Source: Blasia pusilla (Eukaryota > Marchantiophyta > Marchantiopsida > Blasiales). From it: a stretch of DNA of 64,000 bases. Shown here piece by piece: positions 39,330-50,806 of this stretch (position 1 is the stretch's first letter; each line of letters opens with the position of its first letter). The stretch is from contig CM114274.1 in assembly GCA_050084515.1 (NCBI GenBank), positions 13,950,001-14,014,000 on the forward strand, read 5' to 3'. Position numbers and translations under genes: made by a program. The notes below the pieces were generated by a model. It was given only the letters and a program-made list of their open reading frames with translations, was not told the origin of the DNA and searched no databases.

Positions 39330-41479
39330 TAACCTGTGGACCCTGCCATCACATATAAAATTCATTTCAAGTAAAGTGACTGTGTTGAAGCAAGGACGTA
39401 AGTTGAAGTGTGTGTATTCATTGACCATCACGGCTGCGAGACAAGTTAGATTAGATGAAGAAAGAAGAATTTCATGAACATGTTTGGATCTCGTGAGAGT
39501 TTGTCAAGTAGGAAAAAAAGTGGATGAGTCTTTGTGTATATAGATTTGTCTAGCCACTCTTTGGGTTCAATGGATATTTGCATTACGAAAGAATAGAGGT
39601 GTTCTCACCGTCCTATGAGAGATATGAAATAGTGCAATATTTCTGCAAATATGTACTAGAAAAACATTTCGACATTAGTAGGTGTGTCAAATCACGTCTT
39701 GAAGGATGGACATCTCAACAATCAAAAGGCATATAGTGCAACAACTAATGAAACCCTAAGTCGCTTCCTACGGGCGGCTGTGGTGCCTAGGCGCGCTTAG
39801 CAATGCTAAGCTTACGGGGACTGCTACGGTCACACAAAAACATTTCAAAATGAAAACAAATTCATGTTTTCCTTAAGAAGATTTATGGTAAAAGAAAAAT
39901 TTAGCCAAGAAATTTCAAAATACTCCTTCTTTCCATGGGTTGAGCATAAGTAGATAAAATCCTCATCCAAATACCTTTCTCCCCCATAATTTCACATTAG
40001 TAATGAATTCAAAAAATGCACAAGGGAATGCAAAGAGAAAATCAGAGCAAGCCAACACAACAACAATCCCCTCTTCCTCTCCATCATCTTACACTGCACA
40101 TCTTCAAACCTTGACGTGATGACACATTTGTTAATTCATGGTGTAGAAGAGTTGGACATGCGTGGGCCAATAGCATGTCGTTGGATGTATCTGATAGAGC
40201 GATACAAGGGATATATAAAGAAATATGTATGGTCTAAAACTAGGGTGGAGGGATGCATGGCAAAAGGGTATATGAAAGATGATGCATTTCTTTCACTTAC
40301 TCGTGAGTATCATAACAAACACCAATTTTGCCAAATCTAATGAATTAAAGAAATTATGTGTTTCCTAAACCCCTAATGATTAGGATTTCCTTGAATTTTT
40401 GCTACTAGGTAAAATTAGGACTAAAGTTTCTTTAATCTGAATCAAAATCTTCCTCATCTTTTTTTGCAAGCAATTGAGTCTCATATTCCACCAAGGATCA
40501 ACGTAGGATGATAAAATATTTTTGATGTATATTTCAGGATTCTTCTTGATATCTTAGGCGCGTGATGGCTTAAGATTGATCATATGAGTTTCAACTTTGA
40601 TAACTGTGCCAAAATTTTGAAGACGTTCTTATAGTCAGACATTGAAATTTTGTCTCACATGTATTTCTATTAATAGACGGAAAATGTTTTTCTTTTGTGA
40701 TTTGCAAGAAAAAAATTGTCATTGCAAGTCAGGCGGCCATCCCCTCGAAAATTGTACATTATGATATCCTTGCAAGCATGGGGTTCACCAATCATACCTT
40801 TTGCGATGGACATATGCATGTATGATAGTCGGAGCATGGAATTAAAAAAGGTCGCTGAAACATGCTGTGCGTGGTCATCTATATGTGGGGAAAGTGAAGA
40901 ACAAAGTTTCCTTCATCTTAGCGACATTTGAATGCAGACTGAAGGTTATGGGTTAAGGTTCTGCGAGAATAGAACGTAAGTTCTAATTATGTATGAAGCC
41001 TTTGTCCTCTAGTCATGGTGTCAAGGCTCCAGCCTTGATCTTCCTAAGGAAGAATATTATGTGGTTAATAATCAGAACTAAAGTGCTAATGTGGGTGAAG
41101 TCCTTATGACCGTGAGAAAGCAAAACATTATAGAAACTATATTATTCTACGGTCCATAAACAATTGTAGCGGCATAAGGTTGAATGATGTGAGATATCTC
41201 AAACGCCTCCATAGATGGATTAGAGAAAGGACAGACTCTGCCAAGGTTTGTCTGTTAGGCGGTAGGATTAGAGAATCCAAATAAGAATTGTTAACTAGAG
41301 AATAAGTATCATCCGTCTATTGAGAGGCCTCCTGTTTGGTGGGTCTCTATCTTCAATGTGGTTGCAGGAAGTAGGAACGAAGAATCATAACTTATGTCCC
41401 AAATCTCCCTCTTCTCTCTTAAGAAACACAGGAAAAAACAAACCCATTCAGCATCAACTCGAACTTGTTTGCGGAAGCA
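39330..41479. other. Intergenic, AT-rich, no gene recognised
   Basis: Frames are short (about 75 codons at most) and without domains. No tRNA or conserved element seen. Confidence 0.5.
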
Positions 41480-41870
41480 CTTGTTCTGGCTATAGATGAG
41501 CTCCATCCAATAGAATCAGCCAATTGAACAACATTTGCAACTCTAGTTCCAAATTAACTTTAAGCTACCGCCTATCCTCTTTATATTTGGAAGGTTCTCT
41601 TGGCTGTAGGCTAGTAGCCCTACAATTTCACGCAAAAGGACTTGCTCTGGCCACGACATAACTCCTACCATTGGAATTGGATTTTGGGAGCCAATGGAAA
41701 AGCATTCAAAACTCTAGTTCCAAATGAACTCTAAACCACCGCCAATCCTCCTTTGATTTGGAAGGTAGTCTTGGCGGTAGCCCTACAATTTCCCGCGGAG
41801 GGACCTGTTTCGGCTACATCATAGCTCCTACTGCTAGAATTGGATTTTAGGAACTTCAACTCTAAGTCCT
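41480..41870 (+). repeat. Tandem repeat, about 161-173 bp unit, 2.3 copies
   Basis: Units start at 41480 (CTTGTTCTGGCTATAGATGAGCTCC), 41641 (CTTGCTCTGGCCACGACATAACTCC) and 41814 (CCTGTTTCGGCTACATCATAGCTCC). Each full unit continues with AGCCAATTG/AGCCAATGG, CTCTAGTTCCAAAT-AACT, ACCGCC-ATCCTC, TTTGGAAGG and AGCCCTACAATTTC. The third unit is cut short near 41.86 kb. The copies differ at 15-20% of positions by eye. Confidence 0.6.
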
Positions 41871-42732
41871 TGTTACAAAGGACTCTAACCGGCATGTCAT
41901 GCGCATACACTTACCTGTCATCGAACACACATACAAACACGCACAATCCCATGCTAACTCATGGCATCCAAACATCGAGACAAGAAGTACCAAAATATCT
42001 CCAATGAAATAAGATCCAATCTCTCTCACAACACCATAGTTCTCAGATGTGTGCACTCTCACATATCTCTCTCAATGTCAAACCAAACCCACTCTCCTAA
42101 TGAGAGACTTGGGTTACACTCACAAGGCAAGGGACCATAGCTCCGCCGCCTTATGCCAAGAGGTTCAACAAAGAGAGAATGAGCTCTCAAGCTCTCTCTC
42201 CTTGAAGTATACCCCTCCCCTCTCCCAAGCTCTCTCAATGGTAACCTATGCTCCAAGGCACTCCTTGGCTCTTGACCTGATGTAGGAGGTCAAGGGTCAC
42301 TTACCAAAAATATAAATTCGATCATATACTCAAAATGGTACTTACCTAAAATAGGAATTTTCTCAATATGGCTCCAAATGAACCGAAACGAAGGGGAAAC
42401 CTGCTCTCTCAAGTTTCCCCGGGCCTCAACAGGTCATCCTCAACATATTGAGCGTGTCCTCCACTACTCACGAAGGCGCTCTACTAGATCTCACTGATCT
42501 ATCCTAAAAGACGTGACAATCACAAGACAACAATGAACTAAGCAGATATAATATGAATTGGAATTTTGGAAAGCAATGCGAATAAAATATCATTATGTAA
42601 CGAGACTATATCTACTACATAGAGCAAACTTGTAAACATAAAGTACGTATACTGCAAAAGCAAAGCCTAACCTGCACCAAATTTGTAAATACAAAGCATA
42701 ATGCAGACTATGGAAACACAGAGCAAACTCTC
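41871..42732. other. Left flank of the large DNA transposon
   Basis: No gene recognised. The stretch contains CT-rich patches and short frames only. Confidence 0.4.
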
Positions 42733-42778
42733 GAAACATGGAGAAAAAGCGAACTGGTAGAGGCGGCCTAGCCTTGAG
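42733..42778 (+). repeat. Direct repeat outside the left transposon end
   Basis: GAAACATGGAGAAAAAGCGA followed by ACTGGTAGAGGCGGCCTAGCCTTGAG matches, in the same orientation, 54924-54970 on the other side of the large element (GAAACACGGAGCAAAAGGGA, then GCTAGAAGAGGCGGCCTAATAATTGAG). A direct repeat of about 45 bp flanking a transposon is too long for a normal target duplication. Either the element inserted between older repeats or its true ends lie outside the inverted repeats given here. Confidence 0.5.
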
Positions 42779-42809
42779 AAAATTCGTAAACACAAACCAG
42801 AGAGGTGCG

Positions 42810-42842
42810 GTAAGAGGAGAGGAAGAGAGGAAGAGAGGAGAG
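42810..42842 (+). repeat. Left terminal inverted repeat (polypurine)
   Basis: GTAAGAGGAGAGGAAGAGAG continuing with GAAGAGAGGAGAG. The reverse complement of 54842-54876 is the same sequence with a 2-base insertion. Further GAGAGG repeats follow inwards to about 42884. Because the repeat is simple-sequence-like, the exact end is uncertain. Confidence 0.55.
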
Positions 42843-43255
42843 AGGAGAGAGGAAGAGAGGAGAGAGGAGAGAGGAAACTACCTTCAACCAAAAAAAATAC
42901 TTTTTTTTTTAAGAGAGTTTCCGTTGGGTTGAAGAGAGGAAACTTTTTGTGTGAATTTTTTTGCACTTTTTTGTTCAGTTATTAAGCAGTCCCACAGTTT
43001 TTTTTCTCTTCCATATTTTGGCAACCCATCTGAGTCCGACCGGTTGCAAATTGCACAAAATTTAAAAACTGAAAAATCAGTGGAATCATAAGTGTGGAAC
43101 CAATCACTTTTTCCATCCAAGGTCTGGAGACAATCTATGATTTGCCCTGGGCTGGATAGAGTTCAAGCTCAAAGTGAAGGTTCTTGGAAAATGAAAGTAC
43201 AATCTAAAACCTCATTTTGCATCCTCAAAGTGGTTTGTTTAAAATACTTGTTTAA

Positions 43256-43773
43256 AAAGCGAATTGCATCAGCTCGGGAGGCAAAAATGGAGATCATCGC
43301 CACGAAAGATGTCTTGAGTGGCAATGGAATAGGAAGGATGTATTGGGTCAGGAACAACACTGTATATTCAAGTGTCACAGGGGTGTATGTGGTGCACATC
43401 TGTTGCTTTTCCACATGTTCATGTGATAGACAAAGTCATCACATGAACATGTGGAAGTCCCTCAAAGTCTTCTTTGAGGGACAGAATTGGTTGGTGGATT
43501 CCTACTCCTATCTCTGACTCTCTTAAAACTACCAGCAACACATAGTACATGTGCTTACAAGGGAAATACCTTTTGCCACTTGTCTCTCTTTGGACAAAGT
43601 CATCACATGAACATGTGGAAAAGCAACAGATGTGCACCACATACACCCCTATGACACTTGAATATACAGTGTTGTTCTTGACCCAATACATCCTTCCTAT
43701 TCCATTGCCACTCAAGACATCTTTCGTGGCGATGATCTCCATTTTTTCCTCCCGAGCTGATGCAATTCGCTTT
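43256..43773. repeat. 172-bp inverted duplication of a transposase segment
   Basis: 43256-43427 and 43602-43773 are inverted copies with three differences in 172 bp (about 98% identity), separated by a 174-bp spacer. The right arm is the original: it encodes, on the minus strand, the transposase segment from KRIASAREEKMEI to the first cysteines of the SWIM finger. The left arm is a recent inverted copy. A short direct repeat (GACAAAGTCATCACATGAAC) lies at 43429 and 43593, next to the arms, and may mark how the duplication arose. Transcription through it would give a long hairpin RNA. Confidence 0.85.
43551..43613 (-). other. SWIM zinc finger of the transposase
   Basis: CSCDDFVQRETSGKRYFPCK followed by H gives C-x-C-x15-C-x-H, the SWIM pattern, at residues 305-325 of the open 368-codon frame. 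SWIM domains occur C-terminally in MULE transposases and in Zisupton/KDZ transposases and are thought to bind DNA or protein. All four ligands are present. This part of the gene is undamaged. Confidence 0.8.
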
Positions 43774-45003
43774 GCTCTCTCCACCGTTGGCCTACACATT
43801 CTGTTTCTCTTCACCCCATTTCTAGACTCAAACAGAAATAATGGATTGAGATCATCCACCTTCTCTGGGTACATGTTGACATCAATCTTGGGTTGAATAC
43901 GAAATTGGAAGGTCTCTGTAATGCGAACATGCTCCAAACTTCCCCCATCTACGAGTCTAAAACCGGCACTTGTAAGATTGTCCACTTCGTCTTGAGTGTA
44001 GTTCGTACCTGCGGCGATGGGCCAAATCGTGGGGATATTCCCCGGAGCTCCAATGGCAGCCGGATAAGACTTCCGGAATGCGCAAGATTCATTTGGGCAG
44101 ACGAAGTACTTCAATTGATCCCCGGTCCTCGTGAAACGATCAAAGGTTTTGAGTCCCCAAAACCCAGGCAATGGTCGTCCAATCCTTGTGCAATTCTTAT
44201 TTAGGAAAGTGCGGCATGCTCTCCTAATGCCATCAGATCCTGCCCTGTAGGTGGGTCCACGTCCTGGGTTGCTCCGAGATATATGCCACCGTTTTAGGTT
44301 GCAATCCACCTCCATTACCGGAATCCCATATTGTTGAACCACTCTAGTGACAGGATGTTGCGAACTTCTAGCAACGGAGGGCTTTTGAAATAAGACATTC
44401 ACTGATTTTGGAGAAGGGTCTCCATCACGGATTTGGGACGGGTCCGGGGTCCCCGAATCCTTGGGCGGCATAATTTCCTCATCCAAATCAATCACCGGAT
44501 TCGTTCCTCGATGCTGCCTCTTCACCTGCCTGAAGTCAAGATACTTATCGTGGTCTCCACGAGTCTCCCTCGGACTGCTCTACCACCATCTGTATGGGAC
44601 GTCTTGAAACCCGCCCACGAATATCCCCACCAATGTGTACGTCTTGCTCGAGGGAAGTTCCAGCTATGCACCGGATGAAGGCTTCCACATACAATTTTTC
44701 ATCACCAGATCTCACAGCCGCCCTGACATTAGCTCGTAGATCGACGACCCCCTTCCTTTTGTTATGCCTTTTATGAGGAAGATATGGGATGCTGCAGACT
44801 GTAGCATTGCTCTTGCCTTGTCTTGTTGGCATGCCTCCACAAGTGAAATTTGCTGGCATGCTTGTGACGACCTCCAGGAGGAATGAACACTTTCTGCTCC
44901 ACTTGTGTTGGGGCAGAGGGCATTTTCATGAATGTTCAATCCCTACAACGACGGCAATGTTAGAAGGGAACAAAAATAACTCAGGAGTCAAAGAAATAAG
45001 CTA

Positions 45004-45311
45004 CCTGTCGGAACCAGACGGGTTGCAAGGCCGAGGTATTCCATGAACGACTCTGCGACCCGTCGAGTCCCGACGTGCTGCAACCCTAAACCCACCTATT
45101 GCAACCCGTCGGATTCAGACGGGTTGCAAGAACCTGTGGCCACTCTGGAAGATCCAAGTGCAAGTCATTCGAAACCCATCCGGGTTGAACTATTTGCAGG
45201 CCTTGTATACATGCAACTTGCATACTTGTCTACGGGTTGCACCAAAATTCTGGATGCAACCCGTCGGTTTCCGTCGGGTTGCACACTCGGGCAACCCGTC
45301 GCATCCGACAG
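45004..45311. repeat. Palindromes in the transposase intron
   Basis: Five copies of the 27-bp palindrome or its variants, near 45004-45026, 45055-45081, 45101-45127 (GCAACCCGTCGGATTCAGAC...), 45256-45282 and 45291-45311. All fall inside the intron predicted at 44943-45425. Confidence 0.75.
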
Positions 45312-47489
45312 CTTCCTTGGTTTCTTCGGTTTGAAATCCCTATAGTTCCCACGCTTCTCAACTTGAGCTGCAACTTTACAAACAATTCTCAGCGTGAGCT
45401 TGACAAGACAAAATAGTGAACTCACCTGCCGCATGAAGTTTCCCCATTGTCTCATACGTACAGTCCACCAACTCAACCAAGAGCACAACTCTTTGTACTT
45501 CCCCTCAATCGCATGCTTCCTCCACCACCCATGAAGTTCTTCTTAGCATTCCATGGCCTGTTTCAAGGTTTTTTTGTCCTTGCAGCGTTGGAGTAGAGTG
45601 ACATGCTCTGTCCTCTTATTCTCCTTGATGCAAGATTTGGTGTACCGGGTCACAGACTGTTGCCAATGGAAAGCATCCGACCTTTCCCTCTCCTGTGGAA
45701 CCTCTCCACCCAGAACACTTCCCGGATAGCAATCCACCCAGGTTGTGCATTGTCTGCCATGAACCCATACATTTCCGGAGGTGGCCTTTTGTTTTCCTTC
45801 ACCACCTCCAATAAGAGTAACCAACACATCTTCAAACTGCCAACGTCTTCTGCCTTTACTTCACAGACAAATATAGTTTTGAGTCCCTTCTCCACATGGT
45901 CATAAACGTGAGCACCCATTGTCAACCATCCGTTCAGCACTCTGTAGCAAATATCAAAGCTTACCCTGGTGCCGTAAAGATCTTCCCCTTCCCTCATTCG
46001 ATCTATAAGATCGAGGCCACTCGACGGACCTGTGGTTGATATTTTGAAGACATAGGCCCTGGATCCCTCGCCTCCTTGGCCCATGAACTGCCATCTCTGA
46101 ATGAATGGAAATCTGGAGTTGGCCTTGATTCTGGCGATGGCATCCATTTCGGCCATCTTTCCATCTAGAACCCGTATTTGACGCAGCAAATTCCGGAAGC
46201 ATTCAGGATCAGCGAGAAATGCAAGATTTTCCCAGAGTTGTTTCTCCTTAGCCGCCGTGATCTCGCCCTGTCCAGGGATTCCAAGCAATTGTTCACAAAT
46301 CTGTGATGCTGTTGTGAGCTTGATCACTCCGGGCTTTCAACCCGGAGAGTTTCTGTAGACCTCGGCAACTTTCTTCGCCACATCCTCCTTGATGTGTCTC
46401 TGAATTGCATCGGTCACAGGATGAGTGTGGGAGCCAGCATGAACTGCCAACCTTGTGTACTCTGACGTAGAGCCCAAGTCGTGGACAATGAAAAATATCT
46501 ATGCAGGACACGCTCCAACGCAGAAGGGCGATGCCTGACAATGAGGACATCGATGGCCTCTTGGCGGTATGGTGGCATGGACCTCGTATGGAGTTTCTGC
46601 ATTCTTGGGGGGGGGAATTGCGACGTATTGACTCGCCCGTTGCGCTCTAGATACGGGCATGTTGGACTTCTACACTCCAAGGCTCCAACGCATTGGCGGC
46701 GAGAGACAATCCAAGGACCATCTGGAATTGAAGCACTAGTTGGTTGAAGCCTGCACCATCGATGACAATCAGACTTTCTATCCATACCCTCCAGGCGTCC
46801 TCCATCTTTCTTTTGAGCAGGAGTAGCAAGTGGAGGCAACTCAAAAATGCAATTACCATCGTACGTGGGCGGCAACTCGTCGACAAGAATGTGCTTGAAC
46901 ATTTTCAAGGCCAGAGACAAAAGCAAACTATTGCCTGATACTCACAAGAGGAACGAGTAGGCGGACAAAGGGCCCGGTTGGTGTCCGACAGATCCATTGA
47001 GGTTGATAACATCCGGAATCTCTTCATGAAGAACAACATTGTTACGAGCGTATGAAGTTGGAGTCGAAGCCGGATCTACTGAGCTAGGAGTTGCAAACGT
47101 AGAGCTCGGAGCACTAGTAAATTCTCGACTGTCTACTTGGGAAACATACGAATTCAGGGGCAAGCGGTAAACTCTGTATTGACCATTTGCTAGAGGTAGG
47201 AGATTCCATACTTTACGGTCTGCAATCACTGGCTAGACTGTCTCACCTATTATGTCCTCCATACCGTCCATCCTAGCATCCTTGGATACAAAGATGGTTC
47301 CAATTTGGAGAAGAAATCGAACAGAGAGAAAATTTTCATCCACTGCTATGAAAGACTCAAGAGCTTGCGGTCGAACGATTTCTGATTGAGGAAGGGCCGC
47401 TAGATAACTGCCACAAGTGAGCTTCACATAATTATCCATTCCTAGAAATTTCCAATGGGAGGAGACTGAGAATGAGAATGAGAATTTTT

Positions 47490-47497
47490 AATTTATA
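47490..47497 (-). promoter_or_regulatory. TATA box of the transposase gene
   Basis: TATAAATT on the minus strand, about 50 bp upstream of the transposase ATG at 47439. It faces away from the TATA box of the accessory gene at 48708, so the region between is a divergent promoter. The leader would be short. Confidence 0.45.
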
Positions 47498-47926
47498 GTG
47501 AATAGGAAATCAGATTCTCCTGACAGAATTTTACTGACAAGATGAAGTTTGGTAGGTGAAATTGTCTTGACACAATGGATTCAATTCTGTTGCAACGTGT
47601 CAGAGTCAAGTGGGTTAGAGAATTTGGGAAGCAGAGACGTAGGTTGCGAAGCACACTTCATTTTGTTGGAACCCGTCGGAGTCGGTTGGGTTGGTACCCC
47701 CTTCTTGCCGACCGAAGATATTTTGAGGTGATTTTGCTAGCATCAAACACAAGATATTGCTTTTTTTTTCGGGATTGTCCAACTCAGGGTACATCTTGTG
47801 ACCCGTCGGATTGCAATGGGTTTCCTTGGAACAATACGTTGTCGCATTGTTTCTCGAGGGATAACCTGTTGATAACCGACGGGTTGCCCTGGTAACTCAA
47901 CTATTAACCCAAGCTAAGCGAAGCCT

Positions 47927-48617
47927 GCAACCCGTCGGCTTCGGACGGGTTGCACGATTCTGCCTTACCTTGAAACGCAAACATGATCAAAGCTGGCAAC
48001 CCGTCGCTCTCCGACGAGTTGCGCAGGTACCGCGCCTTCTTGCCCGAAGATGGCGGAGGCGTGCAACCCGTCGGCATCAGACGGGTTGCCCAATTATCTC
48101 ACGGTGTAACACTTACATGAAGGAAGCGTGCAAACCGTCTGTTTCCGACGAGTTCCGCGGGTGCCGCACCTTCTTGCCCAAAGACGGCGAGGCGTGCAAC
48201 CCGTCGCCCTCCGACGGGTTGCGCAAGGGCCTTGCCTTGTTTCGCTTACATGAAGGAAGCGTGCAACCTGTCAGCCTTCGACGAGCTGCGCGGGAAGCCC
48301 GCGTTGTTATCCCTTGACGAGGGAAGCGTGCAACCCAACGGTCTCCGACGGGTTGCGCGGGTACCTCCTGTTCTTGTCCAAAGACGGCGGAGGCGCGCAA
48401 CCTGTCGGTCTCCGACGGGTTGCGCGGGTACCTCGCGTTCTTGTCCGAAGACGGCGGAGGCGCTCAACCTGTCAGTCTCTGACGGGTTGCTCGCGCACCT
48501 CGCGTTCTCGTCCCAGGATGGCGGAGGCGCGCAACCTGTCAGACTCCGACGACTTGCCACGAGGACACATGCCTTGAACCCTTGGGAAGCGTGCAACCCA
48601 TGGAAGCCGTCGGGTTG
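47927..48617. repeat. 11-unit palindrome array, 67-bp period, in the divergent promoter
   Basis: Palindrome starts: 47927, 47996, 48063, 48130, 48196, 48263, 48330, 48397, 48464, 48531 and 48593. Seven of the ten steps are exactly 67 bp. Each unit is a 27-bp inverted repeat (best copies GCAACCTGTCGGTCTCCGAC + GGGTTGC) plus a spacer of about 40 bp that is itself similar between units (GCGGGTACC, TTCTTGTCC, GACGGCGGAGGCG). It ends 90 bp before the TATA box of the accessory gene. The pattern suits a protein-binding array or enhancer. The steady unit length points to tandem duplication. Confidence 0.9.
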
Positions 48618-48678
48618 TTGTTTTTCACGTCCAGACTTCCGTAACGGCCGGCACGTCGCCGTCGAAAGGACGATGCGA

Positions 48679-48715
48679 CCCAATGGTCAGCCCAATGGCT
48701 AGAAAAGTATAAATA
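48679..48715 (+). promoter_or_regulatory. CCAAT boxes and TATA box of the accessory gene
   Basis: CCAAT at 48680 and 48692 is followed by TATAAATA at 48708-48715. Predicted transcription start about 48740, giving a leader of roughly 250 bases before the ATG at 48995. This is the clearest core promoter in the window. Confidence 0.6.
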
Positions 48716-48816
48716 GGGGAGAAATCGCTCATTTCCGGTTTCTCATTTCGCGATCTCCATTGCTCTCCCGCGGAGCAGCTAACCAGATACCAAGGGGCGG
48801 CTCACACGGCGACTCA

Positions 48817-48904
48817 TCGCGAGACGATACGAGCGAACAATCGCGAGACGATTCGAGCAAACGATTGCGAGACGGTTTGACCGAACGATCACGAGACGAT
48901 TCGA
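48817..48904 (+). repeat. 24-bp tandem repeat in the 5' leader
   Basis: Four units centred on CGAGACGAT, with the GAGACG core at 48821, 48845, 48869 and 48893, exactly 24 bp apart. The consensus is about ATCGCGAGACGATTCGAGCA. The next stretch (48917-48958) has further GGCGA-T-ATC variants. The repeat lies between the TATA box and the start codon. A 24-bp unit would stay in frame if translated, but no ATG precedes it in a long frame. Confidence 0.75.
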
Positions 48905-50200
48905 GCTACCCATCAAGGCGACTCATCTCGACATCAGCAAGGCGATTGATCAAGCGATTTATTGTGGACATACGTGGAGGCATTTCTGGGAAAAATGACG
49001 AGGAAAAAATCTCAAGCAAACAAGTCTAGGAGCTTCACTCCCAAGTCCATGAGGACTCCTGCATCACCATCTCCAAGGCCTCGTTCGGCCAATGAGATAA
49101 GTCAGCAAGAAATCGAGGAGCGGGAAAGGGAAGCGGAGATGCACAACCAGGAGCTTCTTGCAAAACGTGTACAGGAGGAGCTCGATAAACAGAACGCAAA
49201 GGCTGAGGCGTCGCAGGCCTTGAAGAAAAGGGTCGCCAACGAAAAGCAAGAAAAGAAGCGTTTGGACGCGTCGATGAGGAGAGCAGAATTGGCTAAAGCA
49301 AGGAGGGAAAAAGCAATAGCCATTGAAGAAAGCCCTGCCCGTCCAACCGAAAGTGTTGAGATGCGGGAAATGTCCCCGATGAAGTCCGGGGACACAATCA
49401 ATATAGCGGAAACGGCCAAAGTTCAAATCACGGATGATGAGGTCATGAGGACCACCAGCGTGGAGATGGTGGACATCGCTGAAGAAGCAGGAGAGCGGTC
49501 ATCCTCGTCTCTAAGCCCGGCGGAAGAAATCGACCTCTATCAGATCGACGAGTTTCCAGTGGACTTGCCAGTTGCTGTCTTAGAGCAGTTGGCTGGTCAA
49601 GAAACCGACCCAATCTTCGAGCGGGTAAGAGAGGATCTGTGTTTTTTGAATTATGTGAAGGCCCATCTTGCAATTCATTGGCAATTCAGTGTAGCTTACT
49701 GATCTTGTCCCCGTTGTGATAGGTGGTAAAGCAGATGGCACTGATGGAGGGCCACAACGCCCGGAGAATTCCACTCTGCCAATTGCGCACAATGGAGTAC
49801 GTCTGCGAAATTCAGTCTGACGAGGATATTGCGAAGCTCAAACAATCGGCGGCGACAACATCCTACGTTGACAGCTTCCCTCCTTTCTATGTTCAGCCTT
49901 ACGATGACCATGGAACCCAAGCGCTGGTTACGGAGGAGGACTTGGAATTGCTCGACAATTCTGGAGGATGAGAGATGAGGCAAGTAGAGGGGACGAAATT
50001 CAGTTGGATGAGGAATCTGCATTTCTTCATCTGGGATGGAAATCACAGGTTCATGGCGTGGACAAAGTTTGCAGAGGAGCGCCCAAACTCCTTGGAGGCA
50101 TATTTTTGCGTGAAGGCAATGGTGCTTCATCCATACCCTCATCACATGGCGACGGTGGAGATGGCCATGCATGCCATGAACACGTAAGTTTCTACTTGCT

Positions 50201-50750
50201 GCAAACCTTCGGACTCCGACAAGTTGTTTGAGTCACCAGAGGTTTTGGGATGTTTTTTGCCGAACGCAACTTGTCGGACTCCGATGAGTTGCTCGATTGA
50301 TCAATGGGTTAGGATGTTTTTGGCCGAAAGCAACTCGTCGGAGTCCGACGAGTTGTTCGACTGACCACAGGTTTAGTATGTTTTTGGCCCAAAGCAACTC
50401 GTCGGAGTCCGACGAGTTGCTTGACTCGCCGCATTTTTTGGATGTTTTTTGAAGAAAGCAACTCATCGGACTCTGACGAGTTGTTCGACTGACCACAGGT
50501 TTAGTATGTTTTTGGCCCAAAGCAACTCGTCGGAGTCCGACGAGTTGCTCGACCGGCCGCATTCTTTGGATGTATTTTGAAGAAAGCAACTCGTCGGACT
50601 CCGACGAGTTGCTCGACTCGCGGCATTTTTGGGATGTTTTTTGAAGAAAGCAACTCGTCGGACTCCGACGGGTTGCTTGACTCGAAGCTGTTTTTGGAGG
50701 TTTTTTGATGTTTTTGGCCGAAAGCAACTCGTCGGAGTTGACAGGTTGCA
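50201..50750. repeat. 9-unit palindrome minisatellite, 64-bp period, in intron 2
   Basis: Palindromes start at 50201, 50266, 50330, 50394, 50459, 50522, 50586, 50650 and 50724, with 63-65 bp steps except the last (74). The core is GCAACTCGTCGGAGTCCGAC + GAGTTGC, a variant of the promoter-array palindrome with T for C at the fifth arm position. Spacers alternate between two types (ACCACAGGTTTAGTATGTTT and CGCATTTTTTGGATGTTTTT), so part of the array grew by two-unit duplication. Confidence 0.9.
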
Positions 50751-50806
50751 TTTGGAAGTTGGAAGCTACATTTTTCGCGTCAAATTGCAGCTTTCATTGA
50801 AATTGC

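Larger units (their letters stand above)
43419..47439 (-). pseudogene. Transposase, MULE/KDZ-like, broken
   Basis: Read from the ATG at 47437-47439 downwards. In order: an N-terminal region (47439-46942); a GPW...QC...C...C zinc-binding region (WIVSRRQCVGALECRSPTCP) and a second Cys cluster (CPHCQASPFCVGAC); a DDE-type core with SFDICYRV (D near 45954) and GFMADNAQPGW (D near 45753), then FHWQQSV; an intron (about 45425 to 44943, GTGAGT...TGTAG) with palindromes; an exon from 44942 with LCPNTSGAESVHSSW; and a 368-codon open frame (44525-43419) with the SWIM finger. Damage: in-frame TAG at 47233, TGA at 46942 (or a short intron), TAG at 46499, TGA at 46337 and TAA at 45543, with frameshifts at about 46.8, 46.72, 46.61 and 45.72 kb and near 44.54 kb. 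The order of blocks matches a transposase family I know from moss and lycophyte genomes. That placement is from memory and unverified. Confidence 0.75.

Noticed and set aside
47927-48617. CRISPR-like array (27-bp repeats, about 40-bp spacers)
   Set aside because: The spacers resemble one another, the repeats are full palindromes that vary between units, and the surrounding genes have spliceosomal introns. This is a tandem array inside a plant transposon.
47970-48702. Open frames of 87-156 codons on both strands with repeated peptides
   Set aside because: They translate the 67-bp palindrome array; both strands are open because the repeat is symmetrical and GC-rich. No coding signal beyond the repeat.
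50233-50751. 172-codon minus-strand frame
   Set aside because: It translates the 64-bp intronic minisatellite and lies antisense within a predicted intron.
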